A DNA stretch of 64,000 bases from DASPLX01 sp035627375 (lineage in GTDB: Bacteria > Pseudomonadota > Gammaproteobacteria > Burkholderiales > Burkholderiaceae_D), in contig DASPLX010000059.1 in NCBI GenBank assembly GCA_035627375.1, forward strand, positions 53,178-117,177, written 5' to 3'. The notes under the pieces were generated by a model. The model was not told the DNA's origin. It did not search any database and worked only from the letters and a program-made list of their open reading frames with translations. Position numbers and translations under genes: made by a program. Shown here in pieces: positions 8,886 to 16,336 of this stretch; the stretch's first letter is position 1, and the number at the start of each line of letters is the position of its first letter.

Positions 8886-10520
8886 TCAGGCGGGAACCGC
8901 CAACAAGCGGCGCCCCACTCTCCCCCGGGACGACAACGCTTGCACCGCCTGCGGCGCCGGCAGATCCCCGAGCCGGAACGCATTGGCCGAGTGCACCAGC
9001 GCATCGGCCTCCTGCCGCAGGCTCTGCGTCGCCGCGGTCGCCTGTTCCACCAGCGCGGCGTTCTGCTGCGTCATTTCGTCGATCTGCGCGATGGCCTTGT
9101 TAATCTGCTCGATGCCGACGCTCTGCTCGCGGCAGGCGCTGGAAATGTCGTTCATGATCCTCGCGACCTTCTCCACCGAGGCGACGATCCGGTCCATCGT
9201 CGCTCCGGCCTCATCCACCAGTTTGCCGCCGGTGTCGATTTCGCCCACCGAACGCTCGATCAGGGTTCTGATCGCGCGGGCAGAGGCAGCCGAACGTTGC
9301 GCCAGGCTGCGCACCTCCCCGGCCACGACCGCGAAACCGCGGCCGTGATCGCCAGCCCGCGCGGCCTCGACCGCCGCATTCAAAGCCAGGATGTTGGTCT
9401 GGAAAGCGAGGCCGTCGATCACGCCGATGATGTCGGCGATCTGGGCCGAACTATCCCTGATCGAGCCCATCGTGGCCACGACTTGGCCCATGACCCGCTT
9501 GCCGCCGACCGCCTGGCCCGCGGCGCCGGCCGCCAGCTCGTTCGCGTGCTGCGCGTTGCCGGCATTCTGCCTCACGGCCGAGGTCAACTCCTCCATGGTC
9601 GAGGCAGTCTCTTCCAGGTTGGAAGCCTGGACTTCGCTGCGGGCGGAGAGATCGTGGTTGCCGGCGGCGATCTCGCCCGACGCCATGGCGATCGTCTCGG
9701 CGCCTCCGCGCACCTGGTGCACGATGCGGCTCAAGCTGGCGGTCATGTCGTGCAAGGCGCGCAGGACTTGGCCCGGTTCATCCTGGAAGCGCAGGTCGAT
9801 GGAATTGTCCAGATTGCCGGCGGCGACCGACCGGGCGATGCACACGGCATCGGCTAGGGGATGGGTGATGCTGCGCACGATGACTACCGCGCCAGCCACC
9901 GCGGCGCCGAGAGCGCCGGCCAGGATCAGCAACAGCAGCAAGGTGGCCGACTGGATCTGGGCCACGGCCTGCGCTTCCTCCTCGCCGTTGCGCGCGGTGC
10001 TCAGGCGCACCACCCGGTCGATCGCCGCGCGATGCGCCGCATAGCTGTGCGACAGACGATTCATCGCGGCGGCGGCGCCGGCGGCGTCGCGCCGCTGTAT
10101 GGCCGGAATGAAATCGTCGAATGCCCTCGCGTAGAACTCCAGCGCCGGCGCGTGCGCCTGTTCGAGCAGGGTCGTGCGGATATCCCGTTCCAACTCCGCT
10201 TTCAGCCAGAAGGCATGGCGCGCCTCGTACTCGCCCTTCAGCTCGGCAAGGCGGCCGATCAGGGTCCGCTGTTCCGCCTCGCGCTCGGTGGCGGCGATCT
10301 GCAAGACCACGAGATAGGACTCGATGATGTAGGACGGCGGCGGCAGGACATCGGCCACCAGATCCTTGCCTTGCACGATGCGTTGATAGAGCGGGCCGTT
10401 GACCTTCAACGCACTCAGGGTCTTGAACGACCAGCCGCCGTAAGCGAGGAATCCCAGCGCGAACAAGGCGATCAGCAAGGCAAGGCGACGGGACAGATTC
10501 AGTTTTCTGAGCAGATTCAT
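8886..10520 (-). CDS. Methyl-accepting chemotaxis protein
   Basis: This 544-residue transmembrane chemoreceptor has TM1 at about 12-34, a periplasmic helical domain of about 155 residues, TM2 at about 191-215, a HAMP domain (about 215-268) and a cytoplasmic signalling domain whose hairpin tip carries the conserved IDGLAFQTNILALNAAVEAAR core. It would control CheA through CheW at the cell pole. The ATG at 10520 is chosen over an upstream extension because GGAG lies 7 bp before it and TM1 follows at once. The gene stands alone; no che genes are nearby. The periplasmic domain's ligand is unknown. It differs from the receptor at 36547 in its sensor part. Confidence 0.95.
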   Translation of the reverse strand: MNLLRKLNLSRRLALLIALFALGFLAYGGWSFKTLSALKVNGPLYQRIVQGKDLVADVLPPPSYIIESYLVVLQIAATEREAEQRTLIGRLAELKGEYEARHAFWLKAELERDIRTTLLEQAHAPALEFYARAFDDFIPAIQRRDAAGAAAAMNRLSHSYAAHRAAIDRVVRLSTARNGEEEAQAVAQIQSATLLLLLILAGALGAAVAGAVVIVRSITHPLADAVCIARSVAAGNLDNSIDLRFQDEPGQVLRALHDMTASLSRIVHQVRGGAETIAMASGEIAAGNHDLSARSEVQASNLEETASTMEELTSAVRQNAGNAQHANELAAGAAGQAVGGKRVMGQVVATMGSIRDSSAQIADIIGVIDGLAFQTNILALNAAVEAARAGDHGRGFAVVAGEVRSLAQRSAASARAIRTLIERSVGEIDTGGKLVDEAGATMDRIVASVEKVARIMNDISSACREQSVGIEQINKAIAQIDEMTQQNAALVEQATAATQSLRQEADALVHSANAFRLGDLPAPQAVQALSSRGRVGRRLLAVPA

Positions 10521-10723
10521 GGTCTTCTCCGGTATGGCAACGACGCGCCGCGCGATGTGCGCGGCAAGCCCGCCGGAGAAAGGTCGTTCCTGATGATTAA
10601 GAAAAATAAATATCCGACGAGTCGAGGCATTGTCGGAAGAAGGCAGGGAGTGCGCCGCAAATATTAACAAACGTTAATACTTGAGCGACGAGACGCCGTC
10701 CTTCATGAAAGGAGGCGGGAGAT

Positions 10724-10912
10724 ATGTACCAATTCGACCTATGTGCCGATGTTGTCGCCGGCGAGAAGAAACATCGCTTTGATGCGAGGTTTGCAGAAAT
10801 ACAACCGAATCGGTTCGAATTTGCCCGACCGGAGGCGAACCATTTGAGATTTTCCGGGTATTCCGGGTACTATCCCGACTCGCAGTACCAAAGTCCAGGG
10901 AACAGGACATAG
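10724..10912 (+). CDS. Hypothetical 62-aa ORF with strong ribosome binding site
   Basis: An AAAGGAGG sequence at 10708-10715 lies 8 bp before the ATG, one of the strongest Shine-Dalgarno sites in the window. The 62-residue product is hydrophilic, has no membrane segment or known motif, and contains an aromatic stretch (FSGYSGYYPD). A perfect hairpin follows at 10926-10959. The ORF is flanked by divergent and convergent genes and could be a real small gene. Against it: no family recognition and lower GC than its neighbours. The Shine-Dalgarno site is complementary to the anti-SD repeat of the candidate RNA at 11057-11119. Confidence 0.35.
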   Translation: MYQFDLCADVVAGEKKHRFDARFAEIQPNRFEFARPEANHLRFSGYSGYYPDSQYQSPGNRT

Positions 10913-10925
10913 ACAAGAGAGACCG

Positions 10926-10959
10926 AAAGGCCCATGCGGCGCGCGCCGCATGGGCCTTT
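10926..10959. terminator. Hairpin, 15-bp perfect arms
   Basis: AAAGGCCCATGCGGC and its exact complement are separated by GCGC, ending in a short TTT. It is a strong stem in both directions and may end transcription of the small ORF at 10724, although the T-tract is short. It could alternatively be a protein-binding palindrome. Confidence 0.5.
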
Positions 10960-11021
10960 ATGCTTGGCCTCCTCATGCGCTGATATTCATGCGGTGAATA
11001 TTAGGCATTCCCAGAAAAAAG

Positions 11022-11050
11022 CAGACATATATGGCGGCGGTCCGTATAGT
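11022..11050 (+). promoter_or_regulatory. Predicted sigma70-type promoter of candidate small RNA
   Basis: CAGACA (11022-11027; four of six matches to the -35 consensus) and TATAGT (11045-11050; five of six) are separated by exactly 17 bp. The predicted start is at about 11057, which is the first base of the tandem TGTCTCCTCC repeats. Confidence 0.5.
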
Positions 11051-11056
11051 TGCACC

Positions 11057-11119
11057 TGTCTCCTCCATGTCTCCTCCTTTGATATGGACTTAAGCCCGCT
11101 CCCGTAGCGGGCTTTTTTT
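11057..11119 (+). ncRNA. Candidate small RNA with two anti-Shine-Dalgarno repeats
   Basis: About 63 nt are bounded by a good promoter (11022-11050) and a Rho-independent terminator (11092-11119). The 5' end consists of two copies of TGTCTCCTCC (11057-11066 and 11068-11077) in tandem, one base apart, followed by TTTGATATGG and the terminator stem. CUCCUCC is the exact complement of a Shine-Dalgarno GGAGGAG, so the RNA is built like a translational repressor with single-stranded anti-SD modules. No open reading frame fits inside. The class (anti-SD small RNAs) is known elsewhere; I do not recognise this one. It could instead be a short attenuated leader, but no gene follows on this strand. Confidence 0.55.
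11092..11119 (+). terminator. Rho-independent terminator
   Basis: AAGCCCGCT pairs with AGCGGGCTT around a CCCGT loop and is followed by seven T residues in the plus direction. The T-tract orientation means it ends plus-strand transcripts, not the GGDEF gene on the opposite strand. It closes the candidate small RNA. Confidence 0.85.
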
Positions 11120-11142
11120 CGTCCCTCCGCCGCGCCGGGCGT

Positions 11143-12315
11143 CTATGGTTCGCGCGGCCGGTCGAGATGCAGCAGCGCTCTCGCTTCGGCGGGAAACTGC
11201 GCGGCTTCCCGGTGTTGAGTCATATCGCGATCCGCGTCCGCGATCAGTTCTTGCGCTGTCTTGTTTCGGGAAACGCAGCCTGCCTTGCCGATACTGACCA
11301 TGACGCGAAATATGCGGTCGTCTATTTTCATCGGTTGTTCGATCGCGATACGCAGCGAACGCGTCACCAGGTCGACCGGAGAATCGTCGGCGTCCGTAAC
11401 GGGCAGCGCCACGACGAATTCGTCGCTGCCGACGCGGGCGGCGATATCGCCGTCGCGAATGCAATTCAGGATGCGCCGCGCGACGGTCAGCAGGACCTGA
11501 TCGCCGACGACATTGCCGTACACGTCGTTGACCAGCTTGAATTTATCCAGATCGAGAAACAAGACCACGATTTGCGGATTCTCCGCTTCCGCATCGAGCA
11601 TCGCCTGCAATTCGCGCAGGAAACGCGGCCGATTCAATAGGCCGGTCACAAGATCGTGTTCGGCGAGGAAGTCGCTTTGCCGCTTGGCCTCATCCTTCAA
11701 GATGAGATCGCGCTTGAGCGCGCTCTTGAGCAGGAATGCTTCGCGGGAGAAGCGCTCTCGGGTGTGCATCGAAAACATGCCGATGATATTGGCGCTGACG
11801 AGGAAAAAGCAGTTTCCGACGAGGATGTGCCACTGCCCGTGCTCCACCATGCGCTGGACCCCTATGGCGATGCCCAGATAAAGCGCAGTCAGGGCGACGC
11901 CGACGATACAGGCGACGCCAAACCTGAGGTAGGTCCAGGTATACAAACCCATGAACACCAGCAAGAGCCCGGCGTAATAGGAATGCCAGGCCGAATCGGA
12001 CGGCACGGCCAACGCAAGGATGTATTCAATGCCCACGCCCCAGATGAAATACGAGAGCGCGGTAACGGACGGATAATGTCGGATAAACCAGTCTCTCCGC
12101 GTGATCGCCAGCAAGACGATGCACGCATTCATGACTACGATGGCGCCCCGAACCATCCAGGCAACGTTCAGCATCGAGGGCATCGCCCAGATGTCCAGAA
12201 CGCCGAATCCGGCGTAGAGCAAGGTGCATAAAGCATAGGTTTGCCAAACCACGCGAATTTTTTCGCTGGCGAGATCGATCTGATAAGCCGACTCGAGATC
12301 CGAAGAGAATCGCAT
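11143..12315 (-). CDS. Membrane-bound GGDEF-domain protein with altered signature (GSDEF)
   Basis: This 390-residue inner-membrane protein has about six transmembrane helices (residues about 25-180) and a C-terminal GGDEF domain (about 215-375). The active-site loop reads RVGSDEF (296-300) instead of GGDEF, and the usual late motifs (SIGIA, ADxALYxAK) are replaced by SIGKAG and ADRDMTQHR. The substrate-binding DxDxFK motif is intact (LDLDKFK). A Gly-to-Ser change at the second signature position often reduces or abolishes diguanylate cyclase activity, so this may be a degenerate, GTP- or effector-binding protein. No EAL domain is attached. It stands alone, divergent from the small peptide gene at 12714. 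Confidence 0.85.
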   Translation of the reverse strand: MRFSSDLESAYQIDLASEKIRVVWQTYALCTLLYAGFGVLDIWAMPSMLNVAWMVRGAIVVMNACIVLLAITRRDWFIRHYPSVTALSYFIWGVGIEYILALAVPSDSAWHSYYAGLLLVFMGLYTWTYLRFGVACIVGVALTALYLGIAIGVQRMVEHGQWHILVGNCFFLVSANIIGMFSMHTRERFSREAFLLKSALKRDLILKDEAKRQSDFLAEHDLVTGLLNRPRFLRELQAMLDAEAENPQIVVLFLDLDKFKLVNDVYGNVVGDQVLLTVARRILNCIRDGDIAARVGSDEFVVALPVTDADDSPVDLVTRSLRIAIEQPMKIDDRIFRVMVSIGKAGCVSRNKTAQELIADADRDMTQHREAAQFPAEARALLHLDRPREP

Positions 12316-12713
12316 CTACCTGGATACCTCAGCTCCGGAATACGGGAGTGCCATAGATTCCCCGTATCGATGTTGCAAAAGGAATGATGGTTTCAGCGTA
12401 ACGCAAGTGTTATTACAAAGAGAGGATATTGTATAAACCCTTCGCAAGGATATGCAGTATCTAAAAAAGCAATAGGCAAGCGATCCGTGCGGATGTAGCG
12501 GCCTGCCCAACACCCGCCTCGCGTTCCGTTGGGCGCGATCCGACGAATGGCATCCGCGCCGCCGTCCGTCTTTGACGAGACACGCCGCGAACCGTTGATC
12601 CGCTTGGCCGGGGCCCAGGTTCTCGTCGTGGCACGCTCCATGCATTTCATCGGCCAAGCCCGACAGGGCGAGCGACACCCCCGATCCACTTACCTACTTT
12701 CAGGAGAATGACG
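12316..12713. promoter_or_regulatory. Divergent intergenic region, GGDEF gene and GG-leader peptide gene
   Basis: The 398 bp separate two divergent genes. The half nearest the GGDEF gene is AT-richer, with a TATAAA at about 12432 that could be a -10 element of a plus-strand transcript (long leader of about 280 nt). No ORF here has a ribosome binding site or recognisable product. The part nearest the peptide ends in AGGAG at 12702-12706. Confidence 0.3.
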
Positions 12714-12902
12714 ATGAATGCACTCATGATCAAGGACCTGCCCGCGGCCAAGGAATTGGGCCGGGCAGCGATGAGCGCCTTGTGCGGCGGCATGGGACGA
12801 ACTCCGCCCCAAATACTGGCATGGGAGTTGACGCATAAGCCGGCGACGTGGCAAGGCTTGGTCTTGGATGCGGACGGGCGCTTGACCGTGCCGGCGATCT
12901 GA
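12714..12902 (+). CDS. Small peptide with double-glycine leader-like N-terminus (possible bacteriocin/RiPP-type precursor)
   Basis: The 62-residue ORF has AGGAG 7 bp before the ATG at 12714 (an ATG at 12708 overlaps that spacer). The N-terminus reads IKDLPAAKELGRAAMSALCGG, matching the general shape of double-glycine leaders: acidic-hydrophobic start, 'EL..aaMsal' helix and a GG at positions 27-28. Such leaders are cut by C39-peptidase ABC exporters. The remaining segment (about 34 residues) is neutral, contains Trp and Pro, and has no Cys, so lanthionine chemistry is unlikely. No exporter or modification gene is adjacent. It is convergent with the subtilase gene at 13022. The leader resemblance is inference. 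Confidence 0.6.
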   Translation: MNALMIKDLPAAKELGRAAMSALCGGMGRTPPQILAWELTHKPATWQGLVLDADGRLTVPAI

Positions 12903-13021
12903 GCGGCGATTCGACGCCAGCCGATCGCCGACGTATTCCCGGGCGCCGGTAAGCGAACGGGAAGGCTTCCGCCCTCCCGTTCGCTTCGTGCCGGCGCCGA
13001 TCGCCGCTTATCTCACCGGCC

Positions 13022-14980
13022 TCACCATGCCGTGCGTCCGTAATACTGAGGCCGCGAGAACAAGGCCTGCATGTATGCCGCATAGGCCGGATCGTAGCCG
13101 CCGTAGGCACCGCCGCCGGGTTGCTGCCCCCCTTGTCCGGCCAGGGTGCCGAACCATGCTTGCGGAGCGAGCGCCTGATGATCGGCGTAGACCTGCGGAC
13201 GCACGCTCTGCGGAGCCGCGGAGCCGATCGCCGTGCCCAATGCGACGTTGGCCGCGGCGCTCAACTGCGGCTGCAGACCGACCGCGACCAAGGCATCGGG
13301 CATGCCGAAGCCGGTACGGGTGGCGTCGCCCAGATTCAAGCGGCGGCAGCTGGCCTTGATGATCTGGAACAGGCGCTCGACTCGTTCCGGGCTCCGGGCC
13401 TTGTAGGTGCCCTGGAAGTCCGGATGATGCGCGAGCACCAGGGCCGCGAGGCCGGTGACGTGCGGCGCCGCCATCGACGTGCCGTCCCATACCGCGTAGT
13501 TGTTGGCGGGCACCGAGGAAGTGATCGCCACTCCCGGCGCGCAGACCGCGATCTCCGGTCCGAAGCAGCTGAACTTGGCGGCGAAGAAGCCGTCCGCGTC
13601 GACGAACTGGGTGATCGTTTGCGAGTGGTAGCTGTCCGGCGGGAATTCGTTCAGCTTGCCGATGGCCGCCACCGCGAGCACGTTGGGCGACGAGGCAGGA
13701 TACTGCACTGGGCCGCCGGAGTTGCCGGCCGCGACGATGCAGGCAATGCCGGCGCGCTTGGCGCGCAGGATCTGCTGCTCCAGCGCTTCGGACGGCTCGG
13801 CGCCGCCCAGGCTGAGATTGACGACGTCGATCTGCTTCTCGATGCAGTATTCGAGCGCGTCGATCAACTGGCTGGTCTGTCCGCCGGGGAACAGCTTGCA
13901 GACATGGACTTCCGCATCCGGCGCGAAACCGCGTATGCCGAGCGCGTTGTCCGCGCCGGAGATGATGCCGGCGCAGTGCGAACCGTGCGAGATGGTGTCG
14001 TCGGTCCAGGTATCCGGGCTGGCCTTCTTGTTGACGATGTCGAAGCCGAAGTGGATCTTGCGCAGATCGTCGTGCGTCAAGGCCGCGGCGCCGGAGTCGA
14101 TGACCGCGACCTTGATGCCCTGGCCGCGATACTGCCCCGGCAACTGATCGAGGCGCATCGCCTTCTGTCCCCATCCGTAGGCCTGCTCTTGCGGGAAATT
14201 GGCGAGCGTCGGCCAGTCGGCCAGGGGGCGCAGCCCGACGACATTCGCTTCGTCGGTGCTGATTTCCGGATTCTGCTGGTAGAAGCTCCAGTAATCGCTC
14301 TTCGGTTTCACGTACAGGCCGCGCACCGATTGCACGGTTTCGCCGAACAGGCTCAACGAGACTTGGCCGCGTTCGTTGGTGATGCCGCTCGCGGGCAGCA
14401 GGCTGCCGAACAGATAGACTTCGGCGTCCTTGATCGGCGCATTGTCCTTGCCGAGGACGACGATGGTGGTCGACAGCACGGGCCCCGACACCGGATAGGA
14501 ACCGGCCACCATGGGCGGCTGCTGGAAAGCCGGATCGTGCATCGTGAGATATTGGTCGCGCTCGACGATCAGCCGTCCCTGCGCCTGCTGGTGCAGCATG
14601 AACGCCTTCTGATCGGCCATCTTGGCGACCAGCACGCCCGGCGCTTCCCCGAAGCCGTCGGCCAGCGCGCCCACGATGTTCTTCGGGCCGACCGTGTCGA
14701 CCACTTCGATATCGGGCGAGGATCGCAACGCCTGTTCGACGAAGCTCAGCGACAGCGGCTGCAATCCCATCAATTGCATGGCGGGAGAACGGCGCGCGGT
14801 CACCAGATACTGGCTCTTTCGTTGCGAAACGTTGCGCCCGCCCGTCCCGGACTGGGGTGATGGCGCGCCAGCGCCGGACGTCTTGGCCGCGGGTTTGCTC
14901 GCTGACGACGATGAGCCGTCTCCGCTCGCGGTTTGGTTGTCCTGGGGATTGGCGCCGCCTGATTCAGGAGTTTTTGCCAT
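13022..14980 (-). CDS. S8 (subtilisin-family) serine peptidase with C-terminal repeat tag
   Basis: The 652-residue peptidase has a complete triad: Asp295 (VAVIDSG), His332 (SHGSHCAG) and Ser502 (DGTSMAAPHV), plus the oxyanion Asn420 (AAGNSGG). Residues 1-50 are low-complexity (Ser, Gly, Pro) with no signal peptide. Residues about 55-150 resemble a propeptide and are similar to the separate small protein encoded just upstream. Residues 160-220 look like a beta-sandwich domain. The tail (604-640: LAPQAWFG, LAGQGGQQ, DPAYAAYMQ) repeats the unit of the glycine-zipper protein at 15359-16336. The start is supported by AAAGGAA upstream; the gap from the small gene is 17 bp. Substrate and export route are unknown. 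Confidence 0.93.
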   Translation of the reverse strand: MAKTPESGGANPQDNQTASGDGSSSSASKPAAKTSGAGAPSPQSGTGGRNVSQRKSQYLVTARRSPAMQLMGLQPLSLSFVEQALRSSPDIEVVDTVGPKNIVGALADGFGEAPGVLVAKMADQKAFMLHQQAQGRLIVERDQYLTMHDPAFQQPPMVAGSYPVSGPVLSTTIVVLGKDNAPIKDAEVYLFGSLLPASGITNERGQVSLSLFGETVQSVRGLYVKPKSDYWSFYQQNPEISTDEANVVGLRPLADWPTLANFPQEQAYGWGQKAMRLDQLPGQYRGQGIKVAVIDSGAAALTHDDLRKIHFGFDIVNKKASPDTWTDDTISHGSHCAGIISGADNALGIRGFAPDAEVHVCKLFPGGQTSQLIDALEYCIEKQIDVVNLSLGGAEPSEALEQQILRAKRAGIACIVAAGNSGGPVQYPASSPNVLAVAAIGKLNEFPPDSYHSQTITQFVDADGFFAAKFSCFGPEIAVCAPGVAITSSVPANNYAVWDGTSMAAPHVTGLAALVLAHHPDFQGTYKARSPERVERLFQIIKASCRRLNLGDATRTGFGMPDALVAVGLQPQLSAAANVALGTAIGSAAPQSVRPQVYADHQALAPQAWFGTLAGQGGQQPGGGAYGGYDPAYAAYMQALFSRPQYYGRTAW

Positions 14981-14997
14981 ATGTATTCCTTTCGTGC

Positions 14998-15273
14998 CTA
15001 TTCGTTCTTCACGCCATCGAAAAGCGATAGCGGACGATCGGGTTCAATGATCAATCGGGTCTTTGCGTTGCGGAATTGCTCTTCCAGAGAGTGGGCCTTC
15101 TCGTGAGGCATTTCGATCACGGCGGTATGCGGTTGTTCGGCCGGACCGATGACGTCGAGCAGCTTCATGCAGTCGTCCCCCTCGGTGTTCTTGATGAACT
15201 CGCTGAGCTGCTTGCTATCTTCGGAGCGAACGATGTAGCGGCCGCTGCCGTGCTTGGAATCTGCCAATGGCAT
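14998..15273 (-). CDS. Stand-alone propeptide-like protein (putative subtilase inhibitor/chaperone)
   Basis: The 91-residue protein resembles residues 55-150 of the neighbouring peptidase: GRYIVRSEDS aligns with SQYLVTARRS, LLDVIGP with VVDTVGP, AVIEMPHEKAHSLEEQ with VLVAKMADQKAFMLHQ and RLIIEPDRPLSLFD with RLIVERDQYLTMHD. Subtilase propeptides fold the catalytic domain and inhibit it; stand-alone I9-like inhibitors are known. A separate copy beside its enzyme suggests an inhibitor, immunity factor or folding chaperone. The ATG at 15273 has GAGGAG 7 bp upstream. No signal peptide or membrane segment is present. The gene lies 17 bp before the peptidase and is surely in one operon with it. Confidence 0.82.
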   Translation of the reverse strand: MPLADSKHGSGRYIVRSEDSKQLSEFIKNTEGDDCMKLLDVIGPAEQPHTAVIEMPHEKAHSLEEQFRNAKTRLIIEPDRPLSLFDGVKNE

Positions 15274-15358
15274 GTGAACTCTCCTCATCTTCGCGTCGCG
15301 TCTCCCGCAACGGCGGAAGGCGCGACGCTGTTCTCGCTGCTTTACTTACCGGCGCGCA

Positions 15359-16336
15359 TCAATGCAAAGTCGGCTGGCCGCCATAGCCGCCGCTGCCTTG
15401 TCCTACCTGGTAGCCGGGATAGGAGCCGCCTTGTTGAGCCTGCTGCGCTTGTTGCGCTTGCATGGCCTGCTGCTGAGCATAGGCCGCCATCACCGGATCG
15501 ATGCTGAAGGGCAGGAACTGGCGGCCGAGCTGGCCCGCGATGCCGCCGATCTGCGAACCCAGCTGGGCATTGCCGAGCGCGCCGCCGATCGCGCCGCCCA
15601 GCGGCTGGCCGATCTGGCCGATCAGGTTACCGAACCAGCCTTGCGGCGCCAGCTGTCCTTGCTGCGCCATTTGCGCTTGCTGCGCATAGGCGGCCGCGAT
15701 CGGATCGACGTTGAAGGGCAGGAATTGGCGGCCGAGCTGGCCGGCGACATTGCCGATCTGCGAACCCAGCTGGGCATTGCCGAACAGGCCGCCGATCGCG
15801 CCGCCCAGCGGTTGGCCCACTTGTCCCAACAGGTTGCCGAAGAAGCCTTGCGGCGCCATCTGCCCTTGCTGCCCATAAGCCGCAGCCATCGGGTCGACGC
15901 TGAAGGGCAGGAACTGGCGGCCGAGCTGGCCCGCGATGCCGCCGATCTGCGAACCCAGCTGGGCATTGCCGAGCGCGCCGCCGATCGCGCCGCCCAGCGG
16001 CTGGCCGATCTGCCCGATCAGGTTGCCGAACCAGCCTTGCGGCGCCAGCTGTCCTTGCTGCGCCATTTGCGCCTGTGCTGCCTGCAATGCTTGTTGTTGC
16101 GCATAGGCAGCGGCGACGGGATCGGCGGAAAACGGCAGGATCGATCCGCCGATACCGCCGGCGACCTGGCCGATCTGCGATCCCAGCGAGGGGTTACCGA
16201 AAAGGCCGCCGATAGCACGACCGGCGAGCCCTCCTAACGGCGCGCCGATCAGGCCGCCGAAGAAGCCCTGCGGCGCGAACTGTTGAGAATTACCGCCTGG
16301 GAAGCCACCGGAGATACCTTGTAGAGATTCGTTCAT
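15359..16336 (-). CDS. Glycine-zipper repeat protein, four repeats, sharing tag with the adjacent subtilase
   Basis: The 325-residue protein consists of four repeats of about 63-75 residues. Each starts with (L/M/F)APQG(W/F)FG, continues with a Gly-rich zipper (PLGGAIGG, GN.QLGSQIG, AGQLG) and ends with LPF..DP..AAY.QQ and a Gln/Ala linker. Repeats 2-4 are almost identical; repeat 1 is divergent. There is no signal peptide or classical export signal. Glycine zippers favour membrane insertion or fibril/oligomer formation, as in the Caulobacter CdzC/D bacteriocins, but that is only an analogy. It lies 85 bp upstream of the propeptide-like gene on the same strand. The ATG at 16336 has AAGGA upstream. 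Function unknown. Confidence 0.85.
   Translation of the reverse strand: MNESLQGISGGFPGGNSQQFAPQGFFGGLIGAPLGGLAGRAIGGLFGNPSLGSQIGQVAGGIGGSILPFSADPVAAAYAQQQALQAAQAQMAQQGQLAPQGWFGNLIGQIGQPLGGAIGGALGNAQLGSQIGGIAGQLGRQFLPFSVDPMAAAYGQQGQMAPQGFFGNLLGQVGQPLGGAIGGLFGNAQLGSQIGNVAGQLGRQFLPFNVDPIAAAYAQQAQMAQQGQLAPQGWFGNLIGQIGQPLGGAIGGALGNAQLGSQIGGIAGQLGRQFLPFSIDPVMAAYAQQQAMQAQQAQQAQQGGSYPGYQVGQGSGGYGGQPTLH
15500..16010. repeat. Three near-identical tandem DNA repeats inside the glycine-zipper gene
   Basis: Copies start near 15510, 15717 and 15907 (periods of about 207 and 190 bp; the difference is a linker deletion). A fourth, diverged copy lies at about 16134. The high nucleotide identity suggests recent duplication or ongoing homogenisation, so copy number may vary between strains. 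Confidence 0.85.

Noticed and set aside
11092..11119. Terminator of the GGDEF gene
   Set aside because: The T-tract lies on the plus-strand side, so it ends plus-strand transcription; the GGDEF gene runs on the minus strand.
13022..14980. Cyanobactin-type (PatA/PatG) RiPP protease
   Set aside because: The catalytic domain is subtilisin-like, but there is no heterocyclase or PatG-type domain and no precursor with core repeats and protease sites.
15500..16010. CRISPR array
   Set aside because: The repeats are about 190-207 bp long, in frame and protein-coding, with no unique spacers of constant length.
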